A stretch of DNA of 64,000 nt from an uncultured bacterium (GCA_903859215.1 CAIOLW010000241.1:44084-108083); one strand, 5' to 3'; counted from the stretch's first letter, positions 55,578 through 64,000 are shown. Made by a program: numbers and translations. The notes: generated by a model from the letters alone, not told the origin.

Positions 55578-56186
55578 TCAGGCGGGGGTGGGCAGCGGCA
55601 GCGGACCCGGGCGCAGCACGCGGGGCGGCCAGGCGGCCAGGTCGACCAGGGCGCTGGCCGTCCCGGGCGGGCCGGGCGCCTCCACGCCGGCCCAGGAGCC
55701 GTCCACGGCATCCCCGAACCCGGCCACGGCGGCATCCAGGTCGGCCAGGGCGGGCTCCCCGGCCCGGTTGGCGCTCGTGGAGGCCAGCGGGCCGCCCGCC
55801 GCCATCACCAGCTGCCGCAGGTCGGCCCTGCCGGGGACGCGGATCGCCACCGTGCCGCGGGCCCGATCGTGCACGAGGTCGTCAAGGCCGGCCGCCGCCG
55901 GCAGGATGAAGGTGAACGGCCCGGGCCAGGCGGCGCCGCAGAGGGCGACGGCTTCTGCCGACAGACCGGTGCACAGGGACAGCGCCTGCTCCAATGAACC
56001 AGCCAGCACCAGGAACGGCTGCTGCGGGGCGCGCCCCTTCGCCGCGGCGATGCGCCCAAGCCCGGCGGGGCGATCGGCGCGGGCGTGCAGCCCGCAGATG
56101 GTGTCGGTGGCCAGGAGCAGCACGCCGCCGCCCGCCAGGCAGGTCGCGGCGGCGGCATCGTCCAGCCGTGGGCAGGACGGGTTCAT
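55578..56186 (-). CDS. tsaC: L-threonylcarbamoyladenylate synthase (YrdC/Sua5 domain)
   Basis: Makes threonylcarbamoyl-AMP for the t6A37 modification of ANN-decoding tRNAs. The 202-residue YrdC domain has LLLATDTICGLHARAD, AAKGRAPQQPFLVL (in place of KxR-rich KRRP), PGPFTFILPA, TVAIRVPG and the ASTSANRAGEP motif. It lacks the Sua5 C-terminal domain. It overlaps purE by 4 bp. Confidence 0.93.
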   Translation of the reverse strand: MNPSCPRLDDAAAATCLAGGGVLLLATDTICGLHARADRPAGLGRIAAAKGRAPQQPFLVLAGSLEQALSLCTGLSAEAVALCGAAWPGPFTFILPAAAGLDDLVHDRARGTVAIRVPGRADLRQLVMAAGGPLASTSANRAGEPALADLDAAVAGFGDAVDGSWAGVEAPGPPGTASALVDLAAWPPRVLRPGPLPLPTPA

Positions 56187-56665
56187 TGCGTCCCGGCGGC
56201 CAGTTCGCGCCGGTACTCCTGGACGGCCGCGGCCACCTGCGGGTCGGCCAGGGCGATCATGCGCGCCGCCAGGCAGGCGGCGTTGCGCGCGCCGGCACTG
56301 CCGATCGCGACGGTCGCCACCGGCACGCCCGGCGGCATCTGCACGATGGAGAGCAGGGCGTCGACGCCGCCGAGGGGACCGCTGGCCACCGGCACGCCGA
56401 TCACCGGGCGGCCCGTCAGCGACGCCACGACTCCCGGCAGGTGCGCCGCCATGCCGGCCACCGCGACAAAGACCTGCGTGCCCGCACGCTCGGCTTCGGC
56501 GACAAGCTCGCGCAACCGGTCGGGCTGGCGATGCGCCGACGCGATCTCCACGCGATGGCTCAGGCCGAACCTCTCGAGCAGGGCGGGCATCTTCTCGATC
56601 ACGGGCAGGTCGCTCTCGCTGCCCAGCAGGATCAGCACCTGGACCCCGCCTGGTTGTGCGGCCAT
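56183..56665 (-). CDS. purE: 5-(carboxyamino)imidazole ribonucleotide mutase / AIR carboxylase
   Basis: Sixth step of purine synthesis. The 160-residue protein has LLGSESDLPVIEK, IASAHRQPDRL, VAGMAAHLPGVVAS, and GVDALLSIVQMPPGVPVATVAIGSAGARNAA (read in parts). The SAHRxP signature fits the class I mutase that works with PurK, but no purK is in this window, so the class is not settled. It is coupled to tsaC (4-bp overlap) and follows purD by 1 bp. Confidence 0.94.
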   Translation of the reverse strand: MAAQPGGVQVLILLGSESDLPVIEKMPALLERFGLSHRVEIASAHRQPDRLRELVAEAERAGTQVFVAVAGMAAHLPGVVASLTGRPVIGVPVASGPLGGVDALLSIVQMPPGVPVATVAIGSAGARNAACLAARMIALADPQVAAAVQEYRRELAAGTQ

Positions 56666-56666
56666 G

Positions 56667-57977
56667 TCAGTCCCCCTTCGCGGCGATGTCGCGCCGGTAC
56701 GTCAGGCCCTCGAAATGCGTCCCGGCCAGCAGTTCATAGGCGAGGGCGCGCGCCTTCCCGAGGTCCGCCCCCAGCCCGACCGCCCCGAGCACCCGACCGC
56801 CGGCAGTCACGAGCGCACCGTCGGCATCGCGCGTCCCGGCCTGGACGATCCAGGCTCCGTCACGATCGGCGGGCAACTCGATCACCCGGCCGCCGGCGCA
56901 GGTTCCCGGGTAGCCGTCGGCCGCGCCCACGACTACGACGCAGCGGCGCCCCCACTCGGACACGCCGGCGCCGGGCCAACCATCGGGATCACCCTCGCCG
57001 GCCGGATACTGCTGCAGGAAGTCGCCGAGGGCGCCGGCCGCCGTGGCCGTGCACAGGTCGTAGAGATCGCCGCGCAGCAGCGGCAGCACGACCTGCGTTT
57101 CCGGATCGCCGAAGCGGCAGTTGAATTCAAGCACCTGCGGCCCGTGCGACGTGAGCATCAGTCCCGCATAGAGCACGCCGCGATAGGGGATGTCGCGACG
57201 CCGCAGTTCCGCGAGGATCGGCAGCACCACGCGCGTGTCGATCTGGGCCCGCAGCGACGCCGGCAGTTCCACGGGCGCGAACGCGCCCATGCCGCCGGTG
57301 TTCGGCCCCGTGTCCCCTTCGCCGATGCGCTTGTGGTCGCGGCTCGGCGCCAGCAGGCAGTAGTCCTGGCCGTCGGTGACGACGAGGACCGACAGTTCGG
57401 GACCGGAAATGCATTCCTCGATCAGGATGCGCAGGCCGGAACTGCCGAAGCGCTGCTCGTCGAGGCACTCGCGGATGAAGGCCTCGGCCTCGTCACGCGT
57501 GGAGCAGACGGCGACGCCCTTGCCCTGCGCCGCACCGCACGCCTTGACGACCACCGGCAGGTCCATCGTATCGAGGTGGTCGAGCGCCGTCTCGCTGGAG
57601 CTGAACGCCTGATAATGCGGGGTCGGCACGCCCGCGGCGTGCAGCACTTCCTTGGCGAACTCCTTGTCGCCCTCCAGCCGCGCGCCCATCGCCCCCGGCC
57701 CGAAGACGTTGATGCCGCCGTGGCGCAGGTGATCGGCCAGCCCGGCGATGAGCGGCTCTTCGGGGCCGACGATGACGAGTTCGATGCCCTCGTTCTGGCA
57801 GAACCGCAGGATGCCCTGGGTATCCGAGGGATCGAGCGCCACGTTGCGCGCCAGCATCGCCGTCCCGGGGTTGCCGGGCGCCGCGAACACCGTCGGTTGC
57901 AGCGGCGAGCGCGCGAGCTGCCTGACGATGGCGTGCTCGCGGCCTCCGCCGCCGATGACCAGCACCGATCCGGGCAT
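56667..57977 (-). CDS. purD: Phosphoribosylamine-glycine ligase
   Basis: Second step of purine synthesis. This ATP-grasp enzyme of 436 residues begins VLVIGGGGREHAIVRQL and includes GPEEPLIAGLADHL, the ATP-binding VVVKACGAAQGKGVAVC, SVLVVTDGQDYCLLAPSRDHKR, NTGGMGAFAPV and FNCRFGDPETQVVLPLL. ATG at 57977 has AGGAGG seven bases ahead, so the longer frame is rejected. purE and tsaC follow immediately. Confidence 0.97.
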   Translation of the reverse strand: MPGSVLVIGGGGREHAIVRQLARSPLQPTVFAAPGNPGTAMLARNVALDPSDTQGILRFCQNEGIELVIVGPEEPLIAGLADHLRHGGINVFGPGAMGARLEGDKEFAKEVLHAAGVPTPHYQAFSSSETALDHLDTMDLPVVVKACGAAQGKGVAVCSTRDEAEAFIRECLDEQRFGSSGLRILIEECISGPELSVLVVTDGQDYCLLAPSRDHKRIGEGDTGPNTGGMGAFAPVELPASLRAQIDTRVVLPILAELRRRDIPYRGVLYAGLMLTSHGPQVLEFNCRFGDPETQVVLPLLRGDLYDLCTATAAGALGDFLQQYPAGEGDPDGWPGAGVSEWGRRCVVVVGAADGYPGTCAGGRVIELPADRDGAWIVQAGTRDADGALVTAGGRVLGAVGLGADLGKARALAYELLAGTHFEGLTYRRDIAAKGD

Positions 57978-58030
57978 GTCCAGGCCTCCTGCGGGATTTT
58001 CCACCGGTTACCTTGCACCCTGCGCGACGA

Positions 58031-58984
58031 TCAGGGGATGATGCGCGTGCCGCCGCGACCCTCGAGGGACTCGAGCAGCAGTTCAGGCGACGTGATGATC
58101 ACCTCGCGCCCGCCTCCCCTGAGGAACGACAGCGCGGCCTCGATCTTCGGCCCCATGCTGCCGGCCGGGAACTCGCCCGCCGCCAGCATGGCTCCGGCGC
58201 GCGCGGCGTCGATCACGTCGAGCTCTTCCTGCTCGGGCGTGCCGTAGCGCGTGCAGACCTTCGCCACCTGCGTGATGATCATCAGCGTGTCGGCGCCGAT
58301 CAGCCGGCCCAGCAGGTCGCTGGCGCGGTCCTTGTCGATGACGGCGTCGACACCCTCGAGGTCGCCGTCCGGCCGCCGCACCACCGGCACGCCGCCGCCG
58401 CCGACGGCGATCGTCAGCACACCGCCGGCCACCATGATGCGGATCGCTTCCCACTCCACGACCTCGACCGGCTGCGGGCTGGCCACGACCCGCCGCCAGC
58501 CGCGGCCCGCGTCCTTGACCATCGCGAAGCCGTTCTCCAGCCGCAGGCGCTCCGCTTCCTCTTCGGTGTAGAACGGGCCGATGGGCTTGGTGGGCTTGGC
58601 CATCGCCGGATCGTTGGCGTCGACCAGCACCTGCGTGACCACCGAGGCCACCGGCTGGTTCATCCCGCGCCGGCGCAGCGCGTTCTGCAGGCACTGCTGC
58701 AGCATGAAGCCGAGGCCGCCCTGGCTGTCGGCGCCGCAGACGAACATGGGCATGGGCGGGATGCCGTGCATGGCCATGCCCGCGTCGCAGCGCAGGACGA
58801 TGTTGCCGACCACCGGCCCGTTGCCGTGGGTCATCACGACCTGGTGACCGTCGGCGGCGAGCTGCGCGACCAGGTCCATCGTCCGGCGCGTGATGGCCGA
58901 CTGCTGCTCCCAGGTTCCTTCCTGGCCCACGGGGATGATGGCGTTTCCCCCGAAGGCGATGACGATGCGTCGCTTGCCGGACAC
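58031..58984 (-). CDS. arcC: Carbamate kinase
   Basis: Forms ATP from carbamoyl phosphate and ADP, or the reverse. At 317 residues it is the expected length, with RIVIAFGGNAIIP, VMTHGNGPVVGN, GIPPMPMFVCGADSQGGLGF, PTKPIGPFYTEEEA, AVGGGGVPVVRR and PAGSMGPKIEAALSFL. GTG at 58984 has GGAGG just ahead; the upstream open frame is ignored. No arginine deiminase or ornithine transcarbamylase gene is next to it, so its pathway here is open. Confidence 0.93.
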   Translation of the reverse strand: MSGKRRIVIAFGGNAIIPVGQEGTWEQQSAITRRTMDLVAQLAADGHQVVMTHGNGPVVGNIVLRCDAGMAMHGIPPMPMFVCGADSQGGLGFMLQQCLQNALRRRGMNQPVASVVTQVLVDANDPAMAKPTKPIGPFYTEEEAERLRLENGFAMVKDAGRGWRRVVASPQPVEVVEWEAIRIMVAGGVLTIAVGGGGVPVVRRPDGDLEGVDAVIDKDRASDLLGRLIGADTLMIITQVAKVCTRYGTPEQEELDVIDAARAGAMLAAGEFPAGSMGPKIEAALSFLRGGGREVIITSPELLLESLEGRGGTRIIP

Positions 58985-59130
58985 GCGGGACCTCCGACCT
59001 GATGCCGATGCCTCGCGCCGGGACGGCTGCGCAGGCACGTGGTTGCTGGCGAGACGAACGGATTGCAGGGCAAAGCTAGAGGCGGTTCCGGGCCAAGTCA
59101 ACAGCGGCGGCGGGAACGGGCGGACGCGGC

Positions 59131-60246
59131 TCAGGTCAGCGATTCGAGGTACCGGATGATCTCCTGCCCCACCTCGCGGCGGATGCCGGTGCGGTCGTTC
59201 GCCAGGCGCTTGAGGTCGACGCGCGACACGTACTTCACGTGCACGAACTTCCGCAGCGACTTCAGGGGCACGTTCACCGGGCTGCGCAGGCAGGCCAGGG
59301 GCACGGCCTTGTTCGCGAAGCCGGTGTGCAGGGCGCGGTTGGAGATGACGACCTCGATCACCTGCGGGTTCCGGGTCCGGTTGACGACCTCCGCGACCAG
59401 GCCCGGGATGGACGAGATCTTGGGATCGCGCAGGAATTCCAGCAGCACGCTGGTCGACATGATGCTGTCCAGGACGAGCTTGCGCATGGCCATGCGATCC
59501 TGGTTGTTGGCACGGCCATCGCCGTCCCCCACGACCCCAGGCGCCGTCCCGAACGCGACCGGTTCGCCCTCGACGAGAACCGGGAAACCGTTGGGGAAGA
59601 CGCGGCCGCCGTCGTCGATGTCGATCACCAGGACGTCCGGAAGCACCGTCACGCCCTCGAGGCTGCCGTCGAACCCGGCGCTGAACGGCCGCGGGGCCGC
59701 CAGCAGGTGGCGCAGCAGCGCGGCCAGCGAGGGGTTGATCGCCACGAGGACGCGTCCGTCCTCGAAGTGGCGCAGCACGATGTCGGCCGCTGCGAGCAGG
59801 TCCAGGCTATCATCGCGCAGGCCGACCGTGCGCAACTGGTCCGCGACCGAGAGCACGCGCCTGGTGCCGGCCGCGAGCGGCGGCAGGGCCAGCGCGCGAG
59901 CGCCGCGCGCCGCAAGGAGCGAACCGATCGCCTCCAACCCGGGCTCACCATCGGCCAGGCTGGACAGGGCCCCGGGGTCGGGGAGCGTCCACAGCGCCGC
60001 CAGCAGGCGCGCGCCCGTGGCCCCCCCGATCATCGCGTACATCTGCACGGCGGCCAGGCGCTCACGCCGACACGCATCGTCGACACCCGGACCGAGGGCG
60101 GCCGCGAGCGCGTCGGTCCAGTCCAGCGGCTCGTCGCACCCGGCGACGAGCGCCGCCACTTCCGCGAGCGTCCCGTCGGCGGGCAGCAGGGCGTCGGCGC
60201 CGGTATGGGCGTTCAGGAGCACACAGGAGACATCTTGCAGGTCCAC
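59131..60246 (-). CDS. Hypothetical protein, 371 aa, Leu/Ala-rich helical
   Basis: Function not recognised. The N-terminal half is Ala/Leu-rich and probably helical. A central section (LEGVTVLPDVLVIDIDDGGRVFPNGFPV, read in parts) looks beta-rich. The C-terminal ~110 residues (from KISSIPGLVAEVVNRTRNPQ on) contain short repeated helices with the pattern NPQVIEVVISNRALHTG and SPVNVPLKSLRKFVHVKYVSR. These recall HEAT-like helical-repeat proteins of unknown function in myxobacteria. No signal peptide is seen. GTG at 60246 follows GAGGT by nine bases and is chosen; the frame is open ~54 codons upstream in low-quality sequence. Confidence 0.65.
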   Translation of the reverse strand: MDLQDVSCVLLNAHTGADALLPADGTLAEVAALVAGCDEPLDWTDALAAALGPGVDDACRRERLAAVQMYAMIGGATGARLLAALWTLPDPGALSSLADGEPGLEAIGSLLAARGARALALPPLAAGTRRVLSVADQLRTVGLRDDSLDLLAAADIVLRHFEDGRVLVAINPSLAALLRHLLAAPRPFSAGFDGSLEGVTVLPDVLVIDIDDGGRVFPNGFPVLVEGEPVAFGTAPGVVGDGDGRANNQDRMAMRKLVLDSIMSTSVLLEFLRDPKISSIPGLVAEVVNRTRNPQVIEVVISNRALHTGFANKAVPLACLRSPVNVPLKSLRKFVHVKYVSRVDLKRLANDRTGIRREVGQEIIRYLESLT

Positions 60247-60294
60247 AGGGCGCTTACCTCGGATCGCAGTGCGCGACCGCCGGGCGGACGGCCC

Positions 60295-60337
60295 GGGGTC
60301 ATCCGGTTTTCGGCAACTGGCGCGCCGGATTGACCCC
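60295..60337 (-). other. Stem-loop after the barrel-protein operon
   Basis: Arms GGGGTCATCCGG and CCGGATTGACCCC pair over 11 bp with a small bulge and an 18-base loop, 35 bp past the stop of the last gene in the surface cluster. There is no U-tract. It is a possible terminator. Confidence 0.45.
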
Positions 60338-60371
60338 GATCGCAGCGCCCGCGGGGAAAATGCCGGCGCCG

Positions 60372-61979
60372 CTACCACACCGCCCCAGCTTCGAGCCAAC
60401 CCTCCCACACCGCCTGGGCCGATTCCCCTCCAGGTTTGGGCGCCTTCTCAGGCCGCCGGTTCGCCGCTGCTGCCCGCAATCGCACCGGCCCGTGGTCCAC
60501 CGACAGGCCGGCCAGGATTTCCGAGCGCCATCCGCCCCAGTGGCGCGCCACGACAAGTCCGGGCAGCGGCGACACGCCCTGTGCCAGGTCGACGGCATCG
60601 CCCCACGCCGAAGCGGATTCCACCCACCCGGCCAGGCCACGACTGAAATCCCGCCGCCAGGAGATGGTGGCCAGTTGGCGACTGCCTCGCGACGTCGGCG
60701 CGTCGACCGTGAACGAGCGCCATTGCGCCGCGACCTTTGTGCGGCCGATGTCCCATGCCGCAGCGGCCGAGGCCAGCGTCCTGATGCCGGTCGGCGCTTC
60801 GACGGCCGGTTCCCATGGTTGCCGCTCGGACCACGCCGTCTCGAGGCGCTCCGACCGCCGCAACCGCAGGGAGACCTGCAGCCCGGGACGCGGCCGCGCC
60901 GACCAGGACATCTCCGCCACCCGGACCGCGCGGCGCGACGCCGACGACAGTTGCGGCTGCGTGCGCGCGCCCTGCAGCAGGAAATCGCAGGAACCGGCGC
61001 CCCTGTCGCGCCACACGGCGCGCACCGCCCAGCCCGTCCGCGCCCCGGCCGGCAACACGGCGGCCGGATTGGTCCAGTTCCCGTCGGCCAGCCCCGACTG
61101 GCATTCGAGCCGCAGGTCGCGGGCAGCCTGCCAACTGAACCCGGCGATTGCCGCGTTGCACGAGCGGCCAGCGACCGGGTCCGAGTGCGCCACTTCCCAA
61201 TGGAACTGCAGCGATGGCCGCACCCAGCGCCCGCTGCAACTCGCGGCGACCTGCAGGCTGTCACGCTGAGCCAGGAACGCCAACTCACCGCCGGCGCCGG
61301 TGTGGCCCGCGCGGGCGGCGACCGTGCCCCCGGCCGTCGCCGGCTGCCAGAGCGTCGATAGCCGCCACGATCGGCTCCCCAACTCGAGCCCCGCCTCCAA
61401 GGCCCTTCCGGCCGTCGTCGCGACCGTGCGGATCCCCACCCCCCCGCTCGTGCCGCCGAGCCCCTGATCCGAGGTCAGTGAAGTCCTTCTCGCGGGATCT
61501 GAGGCGACGAGGCCGAAACCGTGTCGTAGCGTCAGTTGCCCGCCCCACAATCGCCCGGGTCCAACCTTCACCCAGGCGCCGCCGCCGACGTCCGCCTCAG
61601 ATCCGGGCCGCAGGCGAAGGACTCCCCGCCCGCCCACGGGACCTGCTGTCCACTCCCAGCGGCCGTCGTGGCGGGTGCCCAGTCCATTTGCCTGCGTGCG
61701 CCAGCGGACCCGGCCCGATCCCAGGCCTCCTGGCCGTTTGGCGCCCGTTGCCCCGGGTTCCGGCGCCCAGGTCACTGCCGGCAGCGGCTGGTCTGCGGCA
61801 TCGAGTTCCCCCGCCACCTCGACGAGGTCCGCGGGGACGTCGCCCGCGCGCAACGAATCGGCTTCTTCCACCGCGGGAACGGTCTGGGCTCCAGCCGGCA
61901 CCACCCCGGCCACCGGCCACCCCGCAGCCAGGGCTGCGAATCCCAATCCCCAGATGTTGATCCGGTTCCGCGTCACCAT
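60372..61979 (-). CDS. Predicted outer-membrane beta-barrel protein
   Basis: A 535-residue exported protein with no recognised family. The signal peptide runs to about residue 31 (PVAGVVPAGAQ); cleavage at AGA/Q would leave an N-terminal Gln on the mature protein, a fitting substrate for the glutaminyl cyclase encoded at 5.2 kb. After an acidic linker, the sequence from about residue 90 alternates short amphipathic strands and Gly/Arg turns to the end, which is AVW, typical of barrels with a C-terminal aromatic. The segment LTLRHGFGLVASDPARRTSL resembles barrel proteins found after ComEA-like segments in FCB genomes. The ATG overlaps the preceding gene by 7 bp. Confidence 0.65.
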   Translation of the reverse strand: MVTRNRINIWGLGFAALAAGWPVAGVVPAGAQTVPAVEEADSLRAGDVPADLVEVAGELDAADQPLPAVTWAPEPGATGAKRPGGLGSGRVRWRTQANGLGTRHDGRWEWTAGPVGGRGVLRLRPGSEADVGGGAWVKVGPGRLWGGQLTLRHGFGLVASDPARRTSLTSDQGLGGTSGGVGIRTVATTAGRALEAGLELGSRSWRLSTLWQPATAGGTVAARAGHTGAGGELAFLAQRDSLQVAASCSGRWVRPSLQFHWEVAHSDPVAGRSCNAAIAGFSWQAARDLRLECQSGLADGNWTNPAAVLPAGARTGWAVRAVWRDRGAGSCDFLLQGARTQPQLSSASRRAVRVAEMSWSARPRPGLQVSLRLRRSERLETAWSERQPWEPAVEAPTGIRTLASAAAAWDIGRTKVAAQWRSFTVDAPTSRGSRQLATISWRRDFSRGLAGWVESASAWGDAVDLAQGVSPLPGLVVARHWGGWRSEILAGLSVDHGPVRLRAAAANRRPEKAPKPGGESAQAVWEGWLEAGAVW

Positions 61980-62785
61980 GGCGACGCCCCCGGGCAACCA
62001 CAGGCCAGTTCGAACCGATGGGTGAACCCCAGGTCGGGGTGGAGCAGGTGGCTGGTGCGCAGGCGCAGCGCCCCGCGCTGCCAGACGAGTTCGCCGCCGA
62101 GGGCGCCGCTGGCGCCATCGGCACGCCAGCCGACCCCGAGGCCACCCCCCAGGCCGCACAGGACCTCCCAGCTTCCCCGGGGACGCCCTTCGGCGCCCGT
62201 GTCCAGCGCCAGGGCCACGGCGCACCTGCGCCCCGCAACGGCCACCCTGAAGCGCCTGTCGGGTTCGGCGGCCAGCACCGCCGGCCCGGACCGCGCCAGC
62301 GGCAGCCAGATCCGCAGGTCGCAGAACCCGTTTCCGCCCAGAGCGAACGCAGAGCCGAACGTCGCGTCGAAGGCCCGCTGGTCCAGCGCCCGCCCGGGAC
62401 CGGGCTGCAGGCGATGCCACGTCGCCTGAACGCCGCACCGCCAGCGCGCGCCCGCTTCGGCCCGCGCGAAACCGCGGCCATCACGGAACGCCCCCAGACC
62501 CACCGATTCCCACCCGGCCTCGACCGCCAGGGCGCCGCGCCAACCGGCCGCCAGCCCCCGGGCGGGCAGGTCGGGCAGGCCGAACAGGCGCATCTGCCCT
62601 GCCCTGACCCAGGCGCCACCGGCCGGCGGCGCCGCCTCGGCGGCCACGGCCACCGCCGCCAGCCCAGGCGGCATGAGCCACGCGGCGTCGATCCTGCGTA
62701 ACGCGTCGCCGCGCGCCGTCCCGGCCAGGGCGCACGGGCCAAGGATGAGGCCCAGGGCCAGCCGGAATCCCGCCGACGCGCGCAT
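61973..62785 (-). CDS. Predicted exported beta-strand-rich protein
   Basis: A 270-residue protein with a signal peptide (FRLALGLILGPCALAGTARG, cleavage near residue 26). The remainder is rich in Gly, Ala and Arg with alternating strand patterns and ends in the strand pair LRTSHLLHPDLGFTHRFELACG. The pattern GRGFARAEAGARWRCGVQATWHRL suggests an outer-membrane barrel of the PorV/PorQ-like kind, but no clear family motif is seen. It starts on a TGATG overlap with the lamin-tail gene and overlaps the next gene by 7 bp. All three should be made together. Confidence 0.6.
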   Translation of the reverse strand: MRASAGFRLALGLILGPCALAGTARGDALRRIDAAWLMPPGLAAVAVAAEAAPPAGGAWVRAGQMRLFGLPDLPARGLAAGWRGALAVEAGWESVGLGAFRDGRGFARAEAGARWRCGVQATWHRLQPGPGRALDQRAFDATFGSAFALGGNGFCDLRIWLPLARSGPAVLAAEPDRRFRVAVAGRRCAVALALDTGAEGRPRGSWEVLCGLGGGLGVGWRADGASGALGGELVWQRGALRLRTSHLLHPDLGFTHRFELACGCPGASPW

Positions 62786-64000
62786 CAGCGCACCACCAGC
62801 AGCAGGCGCGACGGACGCCAACCAGCCCCGGACCCGGCCGCCAGATGCAGCACGGCGACGAAGCCGCCGGCGGAGACGGGCAGGCCGGCGTCGTCGTGCA
62901 GGTCCCACAGCACCTCGCGGGGCCCCGGTCCGCTGCGGTCGCCACCGAGGTCGCGCGAGCGGCGGCCGTCCAGGTCGAAGATCGCCAGGTCCCAGCCGAT
63001 TCCGCCGGACGGCACTGCAAAGCGCAGGTGCATCGCCGTCTCGCCACGCTCGCGATCGACGGTCGAAGGGATGGCCTCCAGAACCGCTTCGGGCGGCGGC
63101 GCGGCGATCGGCGCACTGACGCTGTTGGCGCATCCGGGCGTGCTGCCGGCGGCCGCCAGCGACGTGACCCAGTTCGCGCCGGTGCCCGGCCGCGCCGCTA
63201 CGCGTTCCAGCGAACGGCCCGCGGCGTCGCCCGTGGCTTCCGGCAGGGTCACGTGGTCGATGACGGCGCCGCTCGAATCCGCCAGCGAGACGCGGTCCGC
63301 CCACGCGCGTCCCTCCGGGGCGCTGTTGTTCAACGACGGCCACGGCGTGAGGCGTCCGGGCGCCACGCCGCAGCCCTGCGACTGCCCGGGCCCGCTGCCG
63401 TTGGCCGCGAGCCAGCCGGCCAGCGCGCTGGAGTCCTGCGCGACGACGGCGTACTCGCCCGGGAAGACCGTCATTGCCGGTAAGCGGACCCAGCTGCCGT
63501 CGGCGTCGCGGAGCCGATAGCGACCCAGGTCGATGGCTTCGGTCCCGAACGCCGACAGTTCGATCCACTCACCCTGCCCGTCGTGCGGCGCCGCCATCAC
63601 CTCGCTCAGGCCCAGGGTCGCCGGGCCCACCTGGAAGTCGGCGATGCGCACGCGGAACGAATCTGACACGCCCGCCGGCAGCCACCGCAACTCCAGCGGG
63701 CGCAGGCCCGACACGCCCGGGCGCAGCGAAAATACCAGTCGTCGCACATCACCAGGAGCCATCGCGTCGAGCATCGCCTCGACACCGTCCCCCGCCCGGT
63801 CGAGGCGGACGCGCTGGAGCGGCAGGGTCTCGAGGCCGTCGTTGCGCAACGTGACATCCACGGCGACGGATTCGCCGGCCTTCGCGGCGCTCGGTGGTTC
63901 GATGACCGATTCGACCGGCGTCAGGAGGAATGGCTCGAAGTTCGGCGCGCCCGGAGTCGGCGACGCGGTCACGAAGTCGGCCGCGTTGTTGCCCGTGTCG
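62785..64000 (-). CDS. Lamin-tail-domain surface protein with FlgD-like C-terminal domain (N-terminus beyond window)
   Basis: The frame is open to the right edge, so the N-terminal part is missing. The first visible residues, DTGNNAADFVTASPTPGAPN, are the typical end of a lamin-tail domain. An Ig-like segment (about 30-115) follows. Then comes a second lamin-tail domain (LSEVMAAPHDGQGEWIEL, YRLRDADGSWVRLPAMTVFPGEYAVVAQDSS read in parts, LADSSGAVIDHVTLPEATGDAAGRSLERV, STPGCANSV). The last ~75 residues (WDLAIFDLDGRRSRDLGG, VLWDLHDDAGLPVSAGGFVAVLHL) form a FlgD-like Ig domain, common at the C-termini of secreted FCB proteins. It is probably exported, possibly via the SprA-type pore; that is inference. 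It leads the three-gene surface cluster. Confidence 0.82.
   Translation of the reverse strand, partial: DTGNNAADFVTASPTPGAPNFEPFLLTPVESVIEPPSAAKAGESVAVDVTLRNDGLETLPLQRVRLDRAGDGVEAMLDAMAPGDVRRLVFSLRPGVSGLRPLELRWLPAGVSDSFRVRIADFQVGPATLGLSEVMAAPHDGQGEWIELSAFGTEAIDLGRYRLRDADGSWVRLPAMTVFPGEYAVVAQDSSALAGWLAANGSGPGQSQGCGVAPGRLTPWPSLNNSAPEGRAWADRVSLADSSGAVIDHVTLPEATGDAAGRSLERVAARPGTGANWVTSLAAAGSTPGCANSVSAPIAAPPPEAVLEAIPSTVDRERGETAMHLRFAVPSGGIGWDLAIFDLDGRRSRDLGGDRSGPGPREVLWDLHDDAGLPVSAGGFVAVLHLAAGSGAGWRPSRLLLVVR

Overview
This GC-rich window (well over 60% G+C by eye) is densely packed bacterial chromosome. It carries a Gram-negative envelope toolkit: a complete Kdo branch (KdsA, KdsB, KdsC, KdsD), a lipid A acyltransferase, Lpt transport components (LptB, LptC, LptF, LptG) and apolipoprotein N-acyltransferase. 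It also encodes a giant SprA-type outer-membrane translocon protein, a Bacteroidota-style glutaminyl cyclase, an MglA-like small G-protein homologue, HPr kinase with a mannose-class PTS, and lamin-tail/FlgD-type surface proteins. This mix points to a member of the FCB superphylum or a neighbouring uncultured phylum (Krumholzibacteriota, Eisenbacteria or Latescibacterota type). The assignment is inference. No rRNA, tRNA, CRISPR array, insertion sequence or prophage was seen.

Left part (1-16.3 kb): a DUF4139 protein cut by the window edge, a single-domain CheY, then an MglA-like/TPR pair divergent from a 147-aa protein of unknown function. The intergenic region between them holds two opposed sigma-54-type promoters. 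An MJ0042 zinc-ribbon protein follows. Next is a sprA-glutaminyl cyclase pair with overlapping ends, divergent from lptF-lptG, and a PKD-domain lipoprotein.

Middle (16.4-34.8 kb): about 21 consecutive minus-strand genes, many with 4-bp overlaps. In transcription order these are rplU, rpmA, kdsB, pyrG, kdsA, kdsC, kdsD, lpxL-like, lptC, lptB, rpoN, hpf, hprK, PTS EIIA-EIIB-EIIC-EIID, HPr, EI, a phosphoglucose/phosphomannose isomerase and metK. Envelope synthesis, sigma-54, ribosome hibernation and sugar phosphotransfer are thus physically linked. Intercistronic hairpins suggest the block is several transcription units.

Right part (35-64 kb): trxB, gap, folE, the bifurcating transhydrogenase pair nfnAB, then purN-nudix-lnt. 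A sigma-54 activator has a 12-bp-periodic GGGACAC array upstream. Then come purM, an unknown 279-aa protein, a PfkB kinase, argS, rsfS, a polyprenyl synthase, tatC-nrdR-glyA-rpiB-phosphatase, tsaC-purE-purD, carbamate kinase and a 371-aa unknown. The window ends with a three-gene surface cluster: a lamin-tail/FlgD protein cut by the edge and two probable outer-membrane barrels.

Most of this is core metabolism and envelope biogenesis. The less ordinary parts are the divergent sigma-54 module around a degenerate MglA-like protein, the repeat array before the sigma-54 activator, the sprA-cyclase coupling, and a nested stem structure in the 450-bp gap between folE and nfnA. Many start codons are GTG or TTG; where a Shine-Dalgarno (SD) match chose the start, this is stated.
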